A stretch of DNA of 64,000 nt from Nocardia alni. GTDB lineage: Bacteria > Actinomycetota > Actinomycetes > Mycobacteriales > Mycobacteriaceae. The stretch lies in NCBI RefSeq assembly GCF_019038435.1, contig NZ_JAGPOX010000029.1:1-64000 (forward strand), read 5' to 3'. Below the pieces are notes generated by a model, which had not been told where the DNA came from, ran no database searches, and saw only the letters and a list, made by a program, of their open reading frames with translations. Below are positions 1-8,671 of this stretch, in pieces. A program made the translations under genes and the position numbers. Position 1 is the first letter of the stretch. Every line of letters begins with the position of its first letter.

Positions 1-2
1 GG

Positions 3-2039
3 GCGGGGGAGGTTGATTATGCGAATGTGAAGATGGTTTGTGGGGTGTTCGGGGACGATGCTTGTGCGGGGACGTTGGCGTTGATTGATGAGGCTGTTGC
101 TCGGGCGGCGGGGCGGTTTACGACGGCGGCGTTGCGTAACCAGGTGTGGCGGTTGTGGTTGCGGGCTGCGCCACAGGAGGCGGGGGAGGCTCGGGCCAGG
201 CGGGCGAAGGCGGATCGGTGTGCGTACGTTCGGCAGATGGCGCTGGGGGTGTCGTGGGTTTCGGCCTGTGTGAGTGATGTGGAGGGGGAGCAGGTTTCGG
301 TGTTGTTGGCGGAGATTACTGGGACTGTGTGTGCGGGGGATCCGCGGTCGCGAGGGGAGCTGCGAGCGGATGGGTTTATGGCGTTGTTGCATGGTGAGGC
401 TGCGCTTGTGTGTCGTTGTGGCCAGGACACATGCCCGAAGCGGGGGATTGTTGCTGGGGTGCGCCGGACTCCGTTGGTACAGGTCATGGTGGATGCGGAG
501 ACGCTGCTTGGTTTGGCTGAGAACCCGGGGACTCTGGGCGATGGCACGCCGATTGATCCTGAGCTTGCTCGGGTTCTTGCTGAGGATGCGACGTGGCAGG
601 CGATCATCACTGAGACTCGTGAGACGGTGAAGCGTGGCGGTGGTTCGGAAATCATTGCTGTGCAGGCCGATACGGTTGGTGCGACCGGGGCTGTGTCGAC
701 GGCCGAAGATCCGATAGAACCGGATACCCAGGGTGCTGTCAGTGGCACCGCTGCCAACCTCCGCCGAGTGATCGTGGACGAGCATCTTGCTGCCGTCGTA
801 GACGTAGTACGTACCGGTGGTGTCGAAGATGCAAGGCCTGGTGCGGTGGGCCGCCTCGAAACCGTCGTTGCCTCAACGCAACTCGTACCAGATACTGAAG
901 AGGCGATCCTTGCCGCCGAAGCCGAGCCTGCTGCTCCCGTTGTCGAGGACGTCCACGGTCTCGGAGCTGGCACCGCTTCAGCACAGCTCAATTTCGACCC
1001 GCAGGAGTCAGCTCCTGCCCCCGCAACGGATGGGGTCGAGGCGCTTGCTCCTGCTGCGGGGGAGGTTTACTGTCTCGAGGCCGATGTCGCTTCCAGGCAG
1101 CTGATTTCCGATCCGCGGGAGTCAGCTCTCGTTGCTGTAGCGGAGGCGGTCGAGGTCGTAGCTCCTGCTGAGGGGAACGTCGATCGTGTTGAATCCGACG
1201 TCGCCTCGGGGCAACTCGAATCCGACCCAGGGGAACCAGTACCTGCGGGTGAGGCTCAGGATGGGTGTGTGCCCAACTTCCCACGCCCACCGGTGCCGAT
1301 TGAGCGGCATCTGCTGGGGCGTGGGCGGAACCACAGCCGTGGCCGGGTGCGGGTTGCATGTTCGCGACCGAAGCCTGCGGAACCTCCGACTGGCACTGCC
1401 GATGTCATTGATGCGTGGACCGACGCGATCGAGCATGGCCGTGTCCCGCTGGAACAGTACGATTCGACCGGTCACGGCAGATATTCCGACCCGCCGCCGG
1501 GTGCACTCGTGTACAAGCCGCGTGCGGACGTGGCGGCGCTGGTGCGCGCGCAGCACCCGATGTGTGCGTTCCCGCAGTGCACTGTGCCGTCACGCCGGTG
1601 CGAGCTCGATCATGTGGTGGCGTTCGACCATCAGGTTCCGGTGCGCGGTGGGTGGACGATCCCAGCGAATCTACAACCCTTGTGCAAGGCGCATCACGAT
1701 GTGAAGTCGCACCGGTACTGGACGTGCACCGCGCTACCCGGCGGTGTGCGACACTGGCGGCATCACAGCGGCCTGCAGCGGATCACCGCTCCCTGCAACG
1801 ATTTTGCGGTGGCGCAACGCACGGAATCCACGCCGGTGTTGATCGCGACGCCGCCACAGTCGTATACAGATCCGCTGACCATGGATGAGGCACTGGACCT
1901 GCTTTACGAACAAACCTGGTGGGAACGCCACATGACCAGTGACGATCACCCGGGTAACGACCCCGACCTGATTCGCAGGTATCGCGAGCATCAGGCGATT
2001 GGCGCGCGACGCGCGGCCCTGCAACCTGCGCCGTTCTGA
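3..2039 (+). CDS. 13E12-type DUF222/HNH endonuclease, 5' partial
   Basis: The reading frame is open to the window edge. The codons before the first GTG (27) read AGEVDYANVK, which looks like the inside of a DUF222 helix, so the true start is probably upstream and the gene is cut. The DUF222 region covers roughly the first 200 visible codons. A 13E12-type HNH nuclease domain lies near the C-terminus (nt 1550-1730), with CAFPQC, the CELDH motif and NLQPLCKAHH, giving the paired cysteines and catalytic His/Asn expected. Between them is an Ala/Glu/Pro-rich linker of about 250 residues containing imperfect repeats. The family is multicopy in mycobacteria and Nocardia; its cellular role is poorly known and nuclease activity is inferred from the fold. 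Confidence 0.9.
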   Translation, partial: AGEVDYANVKMVCGVFGDDACAGTLALIDEAVARAAGRFTTAALRNQVWRLWLRAAPQEAGEARARRAKADRCAYVRQMALGVSWVSACVSDVEGEQVSVLLAEITGTVCAGDPRSRGELRADGFMALLHGEAALVCRCGQDTCPKRGIVAGVRRTPLVQVMVDAETLLGLAENPGTLGDGTPIDPELARVLAEDATWQAIITETRETVKRGGGSEIIAVQADTVGATGAVSTAEDPIEPDTQGAVSGTAANLRRVIVDEHLAAVVDVVRTGGVEDARPGAVGRLETVVASTQLVPDTEEAILAAEAEPAAPVVEDVHGLGAGTASAQLNFDPQESAPAPATDGVEALAPAAGEVYCLEADVASRQLISDPRESALVAVAEAVEVVAPAEGNVDRVESDVASGQLESDPGEPVPAGEAQDGCVPNFPRPPVPIERHLLGRGRNHSRGRVRVACSRPKPAEPPTGTADVIDAWTDAIEHGRVPLEQYDSTGHGRYSDPPPGALVYKPRADVAALVRAQHPMCAFPQCTVPSRRCELDHVVAFDHQVPVRGGWTIPANLQPLCKAHHDVKSHRYWTCTALPGGVRHWRHHSGLQRITAPCNDFAVAQRTESTPVLIATPPQSYTDPLTMDEALDLLYEQTWWERHMTSDDHPGNDPDLIRRYREHQAIGARRAALQPAPF
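852..1270 (+). repeat. Four imperfect tandem repeats inside the 13E12 linker
   Basis: Units begin near 852, 957, 1071 and 1185, so the spacing is 105, 114 and 114 nt (35 and 38 codons). Each carries a core like LETVVASTQL, LGAGTASAQL, LEADVASRQL or VESDVASGQL followed by DP/DT and an acidic-Pro-Ala stretch. All lengths are multiples of three, so the frame is kept. The repeats appear to have grown by in-frame duplication. Confidence 0.75.
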
Positions 2040-2081
2040 TCGGCACTACCGGCTCGGGGCGCGGTGGCGTTTTGCCGAGGA

Positions 2082-2516
2082 TCAGCCAGCTGAGCCGGTT
2101 GTCGGCAGGCCTGGAGCCGGGGGGTGAGAGCTGTCTACTACCGCACGCTGGAATTGTGCTGAGGAGATTCCACCGTCGTCCTCCGCACCGAAGTTCGACG
2201 GCTGGCTCGAGATCTCTGGTGGGCAGTACGCGTCGTTTATGCCGACGGATAGGGCGATCTGTTCGTGTGGTGCTATCCAGGTGTGCTCCGGAACCGTGAT
2301 CGGTCCGACGATTGCCTGGCTGTAGGTGCAGGTTCCGATCCAGTCGATGCGATAGGTCTGGTTGGTGTTGTTGTGGCATTCGGGCCCGGGGCCGCACTGG
2401 ACGCCGGGTGCGAGGTTCCCCGGCGCGGGACTGGCGGCGGCAGCCGGTGCGAGCAGCCCGATGGCCGCGAGGCTTACCGCTGCGATGCTGGCGATACCGG
2501 CTGTTTGCTGATTCAT
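2082..2516 (-). CDS. Small secreted protein with four cysteines
   Basis: The 144-residue product starts at the ATG with reading MNQQTAGIAS. A GGAG ribosome site lies about 10 nt before it; the longer upstream frame is unsupported. A classical signal peptide (hydrophobic residues about 8-30, ending in AAAASPA) predicts Sec export. The mature part has four cysteines (CGPGPEC, a lone C in GTCTY, YCPPE) that could form two disulfides. I do not recognise a domain. It lies downstream of the aldo/keto reductase on the same strand but 141 nt away, so co-transcription is uncertain. Function unknown. Confidence 0.7.
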   Translation of the reverse strand: MNQQTAGIASIAAVSLAAIGLLAPAAAASPAPGNLAPGVQCGPGPECHNNTNQTYRIDWIGTCTYSQAIVGPITVPEHTWIAPHEQIALSVGINDAYCPPEISSQPSNFGAEDDGGISSAQFQRAVVDSSHPPAPGLPTTGSAG

Positions 2517-2657
2517 TTCGCATCGACTCCGAACTCTCGAGAGTGCCACTTCTGCTTGCCAATGATGCTGTCTCTCAGTGGTAATCAGCTGACGCACACC
2601 TGGGAGAAGGGGGTGAGTTCGACAGAGAGTATGGCGCAACCGGCTGCGATCTTCGCC

Positions 2658-3674
2658 TCACTCCGCGGCGCGGTTGGCCGGCGCGCGTCGGCGCAGAGCT
2701 GGGGTCACCAGGGCCGCGGGTGGGAAGTCCTGGTCGAGGACGCCGATGTCGGTGCCCGGCGGGACGATCTCGTCGATGCGGTCGAGGATGTCGTCGGTGA
2801 GGGCGACGTCGACGCCGTTCAACAGGCCGTCGAGGTGGTCCATGGTGCGGGCGCCGAGCAGGGCGCTGGTGACGCCGGGGTGGGCGATGGTGAATGCCAT
2901 CGCTAGGTGAGGCATGGGCAGGCCCGCTTCGGCGGCCAAGGGGATGAGTTTTTCGACCACCTCGATCCGGCGGTCGTCGTTCAGGTGCTTGACCATGCCG
3001 GCTCGGCGGAGGCTGTTGTCCTGGTTTTTGCGGACGCGGCCGGTGAGCAGGCCTTGGCCGAGTGGGCCCCAGACCAGGGTGGCCATGCCGAAACGTTGTG
3101 TGGTGGGGAGGATCTCGCGTTCTATGCCGCGGTTGAGGATGGAGTAGACCGGCTGTTCGGTGTGGAAAGGGGTCAGGCTGCGTTGCTTGGCGATCCACTG
3201 GGCCTCGACGATGTCCGAGGCTGGGGTGTGGGAGGCGCCGATTGCGCGGACCTTGCCGGTGCGGATCAGGTCTGTCAGGGCGGAGAGGGTTTCCTCGATG
3301 TCGGTGTGGGGATCGGGGACGTGGAGTTGGTATAGGTCGATGTAGTCGGTTCGTAGGCGGCGCAGCGAGTTTTCTACTGCGGTGATGATCCAGCGGCGGG
3401 AGGCGCCTTGGTGGTTGAGTCCGCCGGTTGGGCGGCCGAACTTGGTGGCGAGCACGACCTCGTCTCGTCGGCCCTCCAGGGCCTTGCCTACGACCTCCTC
3501 GGAGTCGCCGTAGGCATCGGCGGTGTCGATCATGTTGATGCCGGCGTCCAGCGCCTTGTGGATGATGCGGGCCGAGTCCTCGGGGGTGTTGCCCATGGTG
3601 GTGGCGAACATCAGGGCGCCCAGGGCGTAGGGGCTCACCTGGATGCCGGTTCGGCCGAGCGTGCGGTACTTCAT
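2658..3674 (-). CDS. Aldo/keto reductase
   Basis: The 338-residue product is a full-length NADPH-dependent aldo/keto reductase of the (beta/alpha)8 class. The catalytic tetrad is visible: Asp50 in MIDTADAYG, Tyr55, Lys78 in ATKFG and His118 in YQLHVPD. The start MKYRTLGRTG is typical of the family. It is divergent from a TetR regulator and the shared 99-bp gap holds two palindromic operators, so it is probably the main target of that repressor. The physiological carbonyl substrate cannot be read from the sequence; detoxification of an aldehyde or quinone is one possibility. Confidence 0.93.
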   Translation of the reverse strand: MKYRTLGRTGIQVSPYALGALMFATTMGNTPEDSARIIHKALDAGINMIDTADAYGDSEEVVGKALEGRRDEVVLATKFGRPTGGLNHQGASRRWIITAVENSLRRLRTDYIDLYQLHVPDPHTDIEETLSALTDLIRTGKVRAIGASHTPASDIVEAQWIAKQRSLTPFHTEQPVYSILNRGIEREILPTTQRFGMATLVWGPLGQGLLTGRVRKNQDNSLRRAGMVKHLNDDRRIEVVEKLIPLAAEAGLPMPHLAMAFTIAHPGVTSALLGARTMDHLDGLLNGVDVALTDDILDRIDEIVPPGTDIGVLDQDFPPAALVTPALRRRAPANRAAE

Positions 3675-3713
3675 GGATTGTCCTTCTGCCGAGATGTCGT
3701 AGGCTGAGGTAAG

Positions 3714-3751
3714 CGGAAAGGGTTTCCGTTACTATACGGAAAAGTTTTCCG
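3714..3751. promoter_or_regulatory. Two tandem palindromic operators between AKR and tetR
   Basis: CGGAAAGGGTTTCCG (3714-3728) and CGGAAAAGTTTTCCG (3737-3751) are each perfect 15-bp palindromes around a short centre. Their centres are 23 bp apart, about two helical turns. They share CGGAAA/TTTCCG arms and lie in the divergent promoter region. Inference: they are binding sites of the adjacent TetR protein, controlling both genes. Confidence 0.8.
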
Positions 3752-3773
3752 TTTATGCAAGAGGGGTGATGCG

Positions 3774-4391
3774 GTGCATCCGGATAGGCCACGAGCAGAC
3801 GCCTCGCCCGATTCTGCGGGCGGTGAGAAGCCTGCCCCGCGCCGCCGCCGTGCCGACGCGCGCCGCAATATCGACGCGTTGATCGAGGCCGCGGGAACCG
3901 TCTTCGCCACCTCCGGCGTGGACGCACCGGCGAAGGAGATCACCGATCTGGCCGGGGTGGGAGTCGGCACGCTGTACCGGAACTTCCCGCAGCGTGCTGA
4001 TCTGGTCAAGGCGGTCGTGGAAAGCGGGATCGACGCCGTCGCCGAGGCCGGTCCGGCGCTGAGTGCCGCGCACGAACCGGCCCAGGCGCTCGCCGAGTGG
4101 ATCCGCCGGTTCACCGAGCTACTCGGGACCAAGCGGGGACTCGCCTCGGCGCTGCATTCGGGTGACCCGGCCTTCGCGGGGCTGCCGGGCTACTTTCTGC
4201 AACGGCTCGGTCCCGCCCTCGCGGCGCTGCTGGATGCCGCGGTGGCCGACGGCACGGTTCGCGACGATCTCGGCGCCGAGGACCTCATGCACGCCATTAC
4301 CCAGCTCTCCCAGCCCATCCCGGGGCGAGGGCCCGAGCACAACCGGCGCATCGTCGCCGTGTTTGTCGACGGCCTGCGCCGATCCAGGTAG
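3774..4391 (+). CDS. TetR family transcriptional regulator
   Basis: The 205-residue product has an N-terminal basic stretch (PAPRRRRADARRN), then a TetR helix-turn-helix at about residues 30-75 (DAPAKEITDLAGVGVGTLYR) and a helical ligand-binding C-terminal domain. GTG at 3774 is the start; GAGGGG ends 7 nt before it. It faces the aldo/keto reductase across two palindromic sites, the usual layout of a local repressor with autoregulation. The ligand is unknown. The gene ends 16 nt before the next gene on the same strand. Confidence 0.9.
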   Translation: MHPDRPRADASPDSAGGEKPAPRRRRADARRNIDALIEAAGTVFATSGVDAPAKEITDLAGVGVGTLYRNFPQRADLVKAVVESGIDAVAEAGPALSAAHEPAQALAEWIRRFTELLGTKRGLASALHSGDPAFAGLPGYFLQRLGPALAALLDAAVADGTVRDDLGAEDLMHAITQLSQPIPGRGPEHNRRIVAVFVDGLRRSR

Positions 4392-4407
4392 TCCCGCGCG
4401 CGAAGAT

Positions 4408-4881
4408 ATGCCCGTGGATGAACGTGAACTCCTGGAGCAGTACGTCCTGGCGGCCAAGTTGACGCAGCTCTCGACCGTTTGCCCGGACGGCACGCCGACG
4501 GTGTGCACCGTTTGGTACGTACCGGCGTTCCGGCCCGATCGCCTGCGCTTCGTCTCCCGGACGGATCGGCTGCATTCGGAGAATATTCTGCGGAATCCGG
4601 CGGTCGCGGGGGCCATTATCGACAACCCGCCGGACGAGATGGGGCTGACCGCGCGGGCGGTATCGTTCACGGGGCGGGCGAAGGTGTTGCCGGGCAATGG
4701 CATCGATGGCCAGGTTCGCGAGTTCATTGCGCGCTGGCCCGCTGCGGCCCGGGGGTTGAATGCGATGCCGGATGGTGCGTCGAGGATGTACGAGATCAGT
4801 GTTGCGCAGTGGGTGCTGTACGACGAAGAGAACTTTCGGACGAGTCCGCGGCGGGAAATCGCTGGGATCATCGAAGGATGA
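4408..4881 (+). CDS. Pyridoxamine 5'-phosphate oxidase-family flavin-binding protein
   Basis: The 157-residue product starts at ATG 4408 (MPVDERELLEQYVLAAKL). It is a split-barrel FMN/F420-binding type protein: the segment LTQLSTVCPDGTPTVCTVWY is the usual first strand pair of such domains, followed by a RTDRLHSENILRNP region like those that bind the phosphate of the cofactor. The specific reaction is unknown. It overlaps the next gene by 4 bases (ATGA) and follows tetR closely, so the three probably form one transcript. Confidence 0.8.
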   Translation: MPVDERELLEQYVLAAKLTQLSTVCPDGTPTVCTVWYVPAFRPDRLRFVSRTDRLHSENILRNPAVAGAIIDNPPDEMGLTARAVSFTGRAKVLPGNGIDGQVREFIARWPAAARGLNAMPDGASRMYEISVAQWVLYDEENFRTSPRREIAGIIEG

Positions 4882-5228
4882 TTACTGTCGATGACGTGCG
4901 CGGGGTGACGGTCGCGCTGCCGCGCTCGTACGAGGTGATCGTGCACGACCGCATCAAGTTTCGGGTGGGGCGGATCGTGTATGTCGCCTTTTCCCGGGAC
5001 GAGACTGTCATGGGGTTCGCGTTTCCGAAACAGGAGCGGGAGGCGCTGATCGCCGGCGAGCCGGAGATATTCCGGATGCCGCGGCTTTCGGATCAGCGCT
5101 ACAACTGGGTCGACTGTTCGATGGATGCTATCGATGAGCGGCGAATGTGTGAGCTGGTCATCGATGCCTGGCGAATGGTGGTGCCGAAGTTCCTGCACGA
5201 CCATCCCAGCACTCTGCACCAGGTGTGA
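4878..5228 (+). CDS. MmcQ/YjbR family protein
   Basis: The 116-residue product starts at ATG 4878, overlapping the stop of the preceding gene (ATGA), which implies translational coupling. The pattern of an acidic N-terminus, RIVYVAF, a hydrophobic core and a C-terminal ELVIDAWRMVVPKFL helix fits the small MmcQ/YjbR (double-wing DNA-binding-like) family. Members are widespread with no firm role; DNA binding is suggested only by fold. Confidence 0.75.
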   Translation: MITVDDVRGVTVALPRSYEVIVHDRIKFRVGRIVYVAFSRDETVMGFAFPKQEREALIAGEPEIFRMPRLSDQRYNWVDCSMDAIDERRMCELVIDAWRMVVPKFLHDHPSTLHQV

Positions 5229-5481
5229 CACCGTGGCGCACGGCGTTGGGTGGCGAGGCGCCTATAACTCGAGTCCACCGCGATACTCTCCGAGATTTCG
5301 GCAAACTCGCCGACACTGTTCTTTCCTGAATTCTCGCGGACAGGACCCGCTTGAAAGACCAGCATCAGCTCTGGTTTCCGCTATGGCTCATCGTCCCGGG
5401 CAGGGAACGAACACCTATGCGCCGCCCGGTGCCGCAGTCGCTGGGCGTTCGCTCATGCTGGGCAGCTCGTAGTATCGCTGC

Positions 5482-6537
5482 GTGCCTTCTGTTCCCTCAT
5501 TCCGTAAACCAGCATCCAGCCAATCGCTTACCAAAGCTCCCGTCGACAGCGCGATCGTCGACTGCGCCGTCTATGTGGATGGCAAGCGATTGCCTGGGGA
5601 GTTCACTCATTCTGCCGCGTTGGCGGAGGTACAGAGCAGGGGAGAGGGGTTTGTGTGGGTCGGGCTGCGGGAGCCCAGTGAGAAGGTGATGGAGGAGGTC
5701 GCGGGGACGTTCGGGTTGCATCCATTGGCGGTCGAGGATGCGGTGCGTGCGCAGCAGCGGCCCAAACTGGAGCAGTATGACGATGTGCTCGTGACGGTGA
5801 TGCGGACCGTGACGCATCTCGAGCACGATATGCACAAGGTCAGCGAGATCGTGCAGACCGGGGAGATCATGGTGTTCACCGCAGATCAGTTCGTGGTGTC
5901 GGTGCGGCATGGTGAGCATTCGGGGTTGTCGGGGGTGCGGCGCCAGTTGGAGGGGAATCCGGATCAGCTTCGGCTGGGCTCCGCGGCGGTGCTGCATGCC
6001 ATCGTCGACTATGTGGTCGACTGCTATGTCGAGACCGCGGGGGCGCTCGAGGCGGATGTGGATGCCATGGAGGAGGAGGTCTTCACTCCGGGGACGCGGC
6101 TTGCCATCGAGCCGATCTATCAGCTCAAGCGTGAGGTCGTCGAGATGCGCAGGGCGGTGATTCCGCTCGCGGTTCCGTTGCAGGGGCTGGCCTCGTCGAA
6201 TTTGGGGTTGCCCAAGGAAGTTCGGCGGTACATGCGAGATGTCGCCGACCATCACACGGCGGTTGTCGAGCAGGTCAACGAGTTTAACGAATCGCTCAGC
6301 GCGTTGATCGCCGTGGCCTTGGCACAGGTTGGCGTGCAGCAGAATACGGATATGCGCAAGATCTCGGCGTGGGCGGCGGTGGCGGCCGTGCCGACGATGA
6401 TCGCGGGGATCTACGGGATGAACTTCACTCACATGCCCGAATTGCGGTTCGTGTGGGGGTATCCGGTGGTGATTGTGGTGATGTTGGTCATCTGCGCCGG
6501 ACTGCTGGTCGTCTTCCACCGCAGCGACTGGCTGTGA
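5482..6537 (+). CDS. corA: CorA-type magnesium/cobalt channel
   Basis: The 351-residue product has the CorA layout: a soluble cytoplasmic N-terminal domain, a long helix (residues about 190-290), and two C-terminal membrane segments joined by the diagnostic YGMNF motif (IAGIYGMNFTHMPE), the signature of the Mg2+ selectivity loop. It would act as a homopentamer in the cytoplasmic membrane. The start is GTG 5482. There is no Shine-Dalgarno; a TAGTAT hexamer at 5470-5475 sits 6 nt before the GTG, so the transcript may be leaderless. The 253-bp gap before it shows nothing else I can support. Confidence 0.93.
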   Translation: MPSVPSFRKPASSQSLTKAPVDSAIVDCAVYVDGKRLPGEFTHSAALAEVQSRGEGFVWVGLREPSEKVMEEVAGTFGLHPLAVEDAVRAQQRPKLEQYDDVLVTVMRTVTHLEHDMHKVSEIVQTGEIMVFTADQFVVSVRHGEHSGLSGVRRQLEGNPDQLRLGSAAVLHAIVDYVVDCYVETAGALEADVDAMEEEVFTPGTRLAIEPIYQLKREVVEMRRAVIPLAVPLQGLASSNLGLPKEVRRYMRDVADHHTAVVEQVNEFNESLSALIAVALAQVGVQQNTDMRKISAWAAVAAVPTMIAGIYGMNFTHMPELRFVWGYPVVIVVMLVICAGLLVVFHRSDWL

Positions 6538-6586
6538 CGTGTGGATTCCCGGCCCGATAAAGGCAGCGGGCCGTTAGCATTGCGGC

Positions 6587-6928
6587 ATGGCACTGTACCT
6601 GTTCGCCGGGATTCCGGTCAGTGATTTCGGCGTGGCGGTGGGTTGGTACGAGCGGTTGCTCGGGGCGACGCCGTCGTCGCGGCCGCACGAGACCGAGGCC
6701 GTCTGGGAGCTCGCCGAGAACCGGCTGCTGTACATCGTGCAGAAGCCCGAGCACGCCGGGCATTCGATCAACACGCTGATCGTGGACGATCTGGACGATC
6801 GGGTGGCGCAGATCAAGGAACGCGGGCTCGAGCCGGTCGCGCAGGAGACCTACGAGAACGGGGTGCGCAAGACCACGTACCTGGACCCGGACGGGAACGA
6901 GATCGGGTTCGGCGCTGTGCCCGCCTGA
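6587..6928 (+). CDS. VOC/glyoxalase-fold protein
   Basis: The 113-residue product has a vicinal-oxygen-chelate fold: an N-terminal FAGIPVSDFGVAVGWYERLL strand-helix, a central short helix (DDLDDRVAQIKERGL), and the closing LDPDGNEIGFG motif seen in this superfamily. Substrate unknown; relatives include glyoxalases, dioxygenases and antibiotic-binding proteins. A TAGCAT hexamer ends 6 nt before the ATG with no Shine-Dalgarno, again suggesting a leaderless message. Confidence 0.85.
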   Translation: MALYLFAGIPVSDFGVAVGWYERLLGATPSSRPHETEAVWELAENRLLYIVQKPEHAGHSINTLIVDDLDDRVAQIKERGLEPVAQETYENGVRKTTYLDPDGNEIGFGAVPA

Positions 6929-6930
6929 GC

Positions 6931-7929
6931 TCACTCCTCCTCCGGCTCCCCGCCGAAGTCCATCTGCTGCTTGTACGCTTCGGCCAGAACATCATTCGCC
7001 AGGTCCTGATTGTGCGTCTTGGCGTACCGCGACACTCCCCGGCGCATCATGCGGATGTTGAGTCCGTAGGCCAGATCGAAGAAGTCGTGGCCGCCGGTGA
7101 CCGAGTCGACGTTGATGTCCTCCTCGATCAAATCGTAGAGGCCGAAGACCCATGACCAGACCCGCTGGTTGCGATAGGTGCCGGGCAGGGCGTGGAACAG
7201 GTCGTGGTCGATGGACAGGTCGGCATCCGTCATGCCCTGGGGGATATCGACGTTCATGCGGATCGTGGTGTACCAGGTGCCGTCGTCGAGTTTGTTCTCC
7301 GAGACGAACAGGGTCTCCAGGGCGCCGCAGCGCAGGGTCATCAGGCGCCGGCCGTACTTGGAGCGGGTGGGCAGCGCGGAGATATTCCACAGGTAGCGTT
7401 GGGTATTCACCGGGTCGGGGATGGTTTCGTTGATGTACAGGGCGATTGCGGCGCGCAGGGCGGGATAGTCGTTGTGGCGGTGTAACTCCCAATAGCGCAG
7501 GCGGTCCTCCGCGATGGTGCCGGTGTCGACGGTGGTGCGGTCGCCGCGATCCCAGGGCAGTACGATCTCGCGGGCGTGTTCGATCGAGACCGCGTCGTCC
7601 TCGTCGCCGGGTAGGAGGACCCACTGTTTGTTGCGCAGCTCCCTGGTCTGCTCCAGCAGCTCGATCAGGCGGTCCTCGGCGCGGTCCAGGTCATCGGCGG
7701 GCCAGGGGGCGAAGTCGATGGTCTCGATGTCGTTCCACATCCGGGCGTGCGCGGTGAATCGGGCGGCCACATTGAGCGACTGACCCACATACGCCTCCCC
7801 ACCGGTGAAGTGCAATACGTATAGTCCGCACAGCGTCGCCTCGGCGGCCAGGATCGGCGTGATGGTGCCCAGGCCCGCTACCGTGTAGCACGTGAATCGG
7901 TACTCGGGCTCGGGTGCATCGTTCGCCAT
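6931..7929 (-). CDS. GIY-YIG nuclease-domain protein
   Basis: The 332-residue product carries a GIY-YIG-like module at residues about 33-95: GLY at 35-37, YVG at 47-49 and Arg57 in NVAARFTAHAR, with a Glu-rich helix (RAEDRLIELLEQ) that could supply the catalytic Glu. The Tyr-Tyr-Arg spacing of 10 and 10 residues matches the core of the superfamily. The C-terminal 240 residues (RYLWNISALPTRSKYG onward) match nothing I recognise and lack membrane segments. It ends 3 nt from the convergent VOC gene. Nuclease activity is inferred from the motif; the target is unknown. Confidence 0.65.
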   Translation of the reverse strand: MANDAPEPEYRFTCYTVAGLGTITPILAAEATLCGLYVLHFTGGEAYVGQSLNVAARFTAHARMWNDIETIDFAPWPADDLDRAEDRLIELLEQTRELRNKQWVLLPGDEDDAVSIEHAREIVLPWDRGDRTTVDTGTIAEDRLRYWELHRHNDYPALRAAIALYINETIPDPVNTQRYLWNISALPTRSKYGRRLMTLRCGALETLFVSENKLDDGTWYTTIRMNVDIPQGMTDADLSIDHDLFHALPGTYRNQRVWSWVFGLYDLIEEDINVDSVTGGHDFFDLAYGLNIRMMRRGVSRYAKTHNQDLANDVLAEAYKQQMDFGGEPEEE

Positions 7930-8103
7930 GGCACATCGATATCAGAGTTGCCTGGCCGCGCGGTAGTTTTGCGCGGTGATCGGAGGGTGATGAAGGCCAT
8001 CTCGCGCGATGTGCGGTGGGTATATGAGATCGTGGTCGGCGAATGATTCGGTACGGAAAAGACAGGTCCCTGGGTGCCGGGGCCGGTGAGGTCGGTGGGC
8101 GAG

Positions 8104-8586
8104 ATGCATGCCTCTTTCGAGGAAACTGATTACACTCCAGAGGTTTTCGCCCGACCGTGGCTCGCCGCAGGTGCGCTGTTCATGCGCGGGGAATCGGTAT
8201 TCCTGGTGCACAAGACCTACGGTGACGGGTGGGATATCCCCGGGGGGTTCGTCGACCAGAGCGAGGCGCCGGCCGCCGCGTGCCGGCGTGAGATCGCCGA
8301 GGAGCTGGGCATTCAGCGCCCACCGGAGCGTCTGCTGGTCTGCGACTGGTCTCCGCACGACGGGACCGACCGGCTGCTGTTCGTCTTCGACTGCGGTGAA
8401 CTGGGCGACGAGAGTGCCGTCGTGCTGCAGGACAGCGAGCTGGACCGGTGGGAATGGGTCCCCATCGGCACGGTGGAGGACTATGTGACGCCACGGTTGG
8501 CTATCCGCCTGCAGCAGGCGTACGCGGCGCTGCGCGAGGGCCGCATCGGCTATCTGGAACGAGGCATACCGCCCATAACGGACTGA
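8104..8586 (+). CDS. Nudix hydrolase
   Basis: The product (160 residues from ATG 8104; GTG 8074 is an alternative start adding 10 residues) contains a complete Nudix box, G-x5-E-x7-REUxEExGU, in GFVDQSEAPAAACRREIAEE with LGI following. It hydrolyses a nucleoside diphosphate linked to another moiety, using Mg2+ on the box glutamates. The strand before it (FLVHKTYGDGWDIPGG) is typical. The exact substrate cannot be told. It is separate from the MutT1-type protein elsewhere in the window. Confidence 0.88.
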   Translation: MHASFEETDYTPEVFARPWLAAGALFMRGESVFLVHKTYGDGWDIPGGFVDQSEAPAAACRREIAEELGIQRPPERLLVCDWSPHDGTDRLLFVFDCGELGDESAVVLQDSELDRWEWVPIGTVEDYVTPRLAIRLQQAYAALREGRIGYLERGIPPITD

Positions 8587-8671
8587 TCGGCCGCGGGTGG
8601 CGAGCGACGAAATCGGGGTGAGCAATCGCCCCGCAAGCCATCCACTGCCGCCGCTGTGACGAATCCCACCC

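Noticed and set aside
2265-2906. 213-codon plus-strand frame
   Set aside because: It spans antisense to both the secreted protein gene and the end of the aldo/keto reductase gene.
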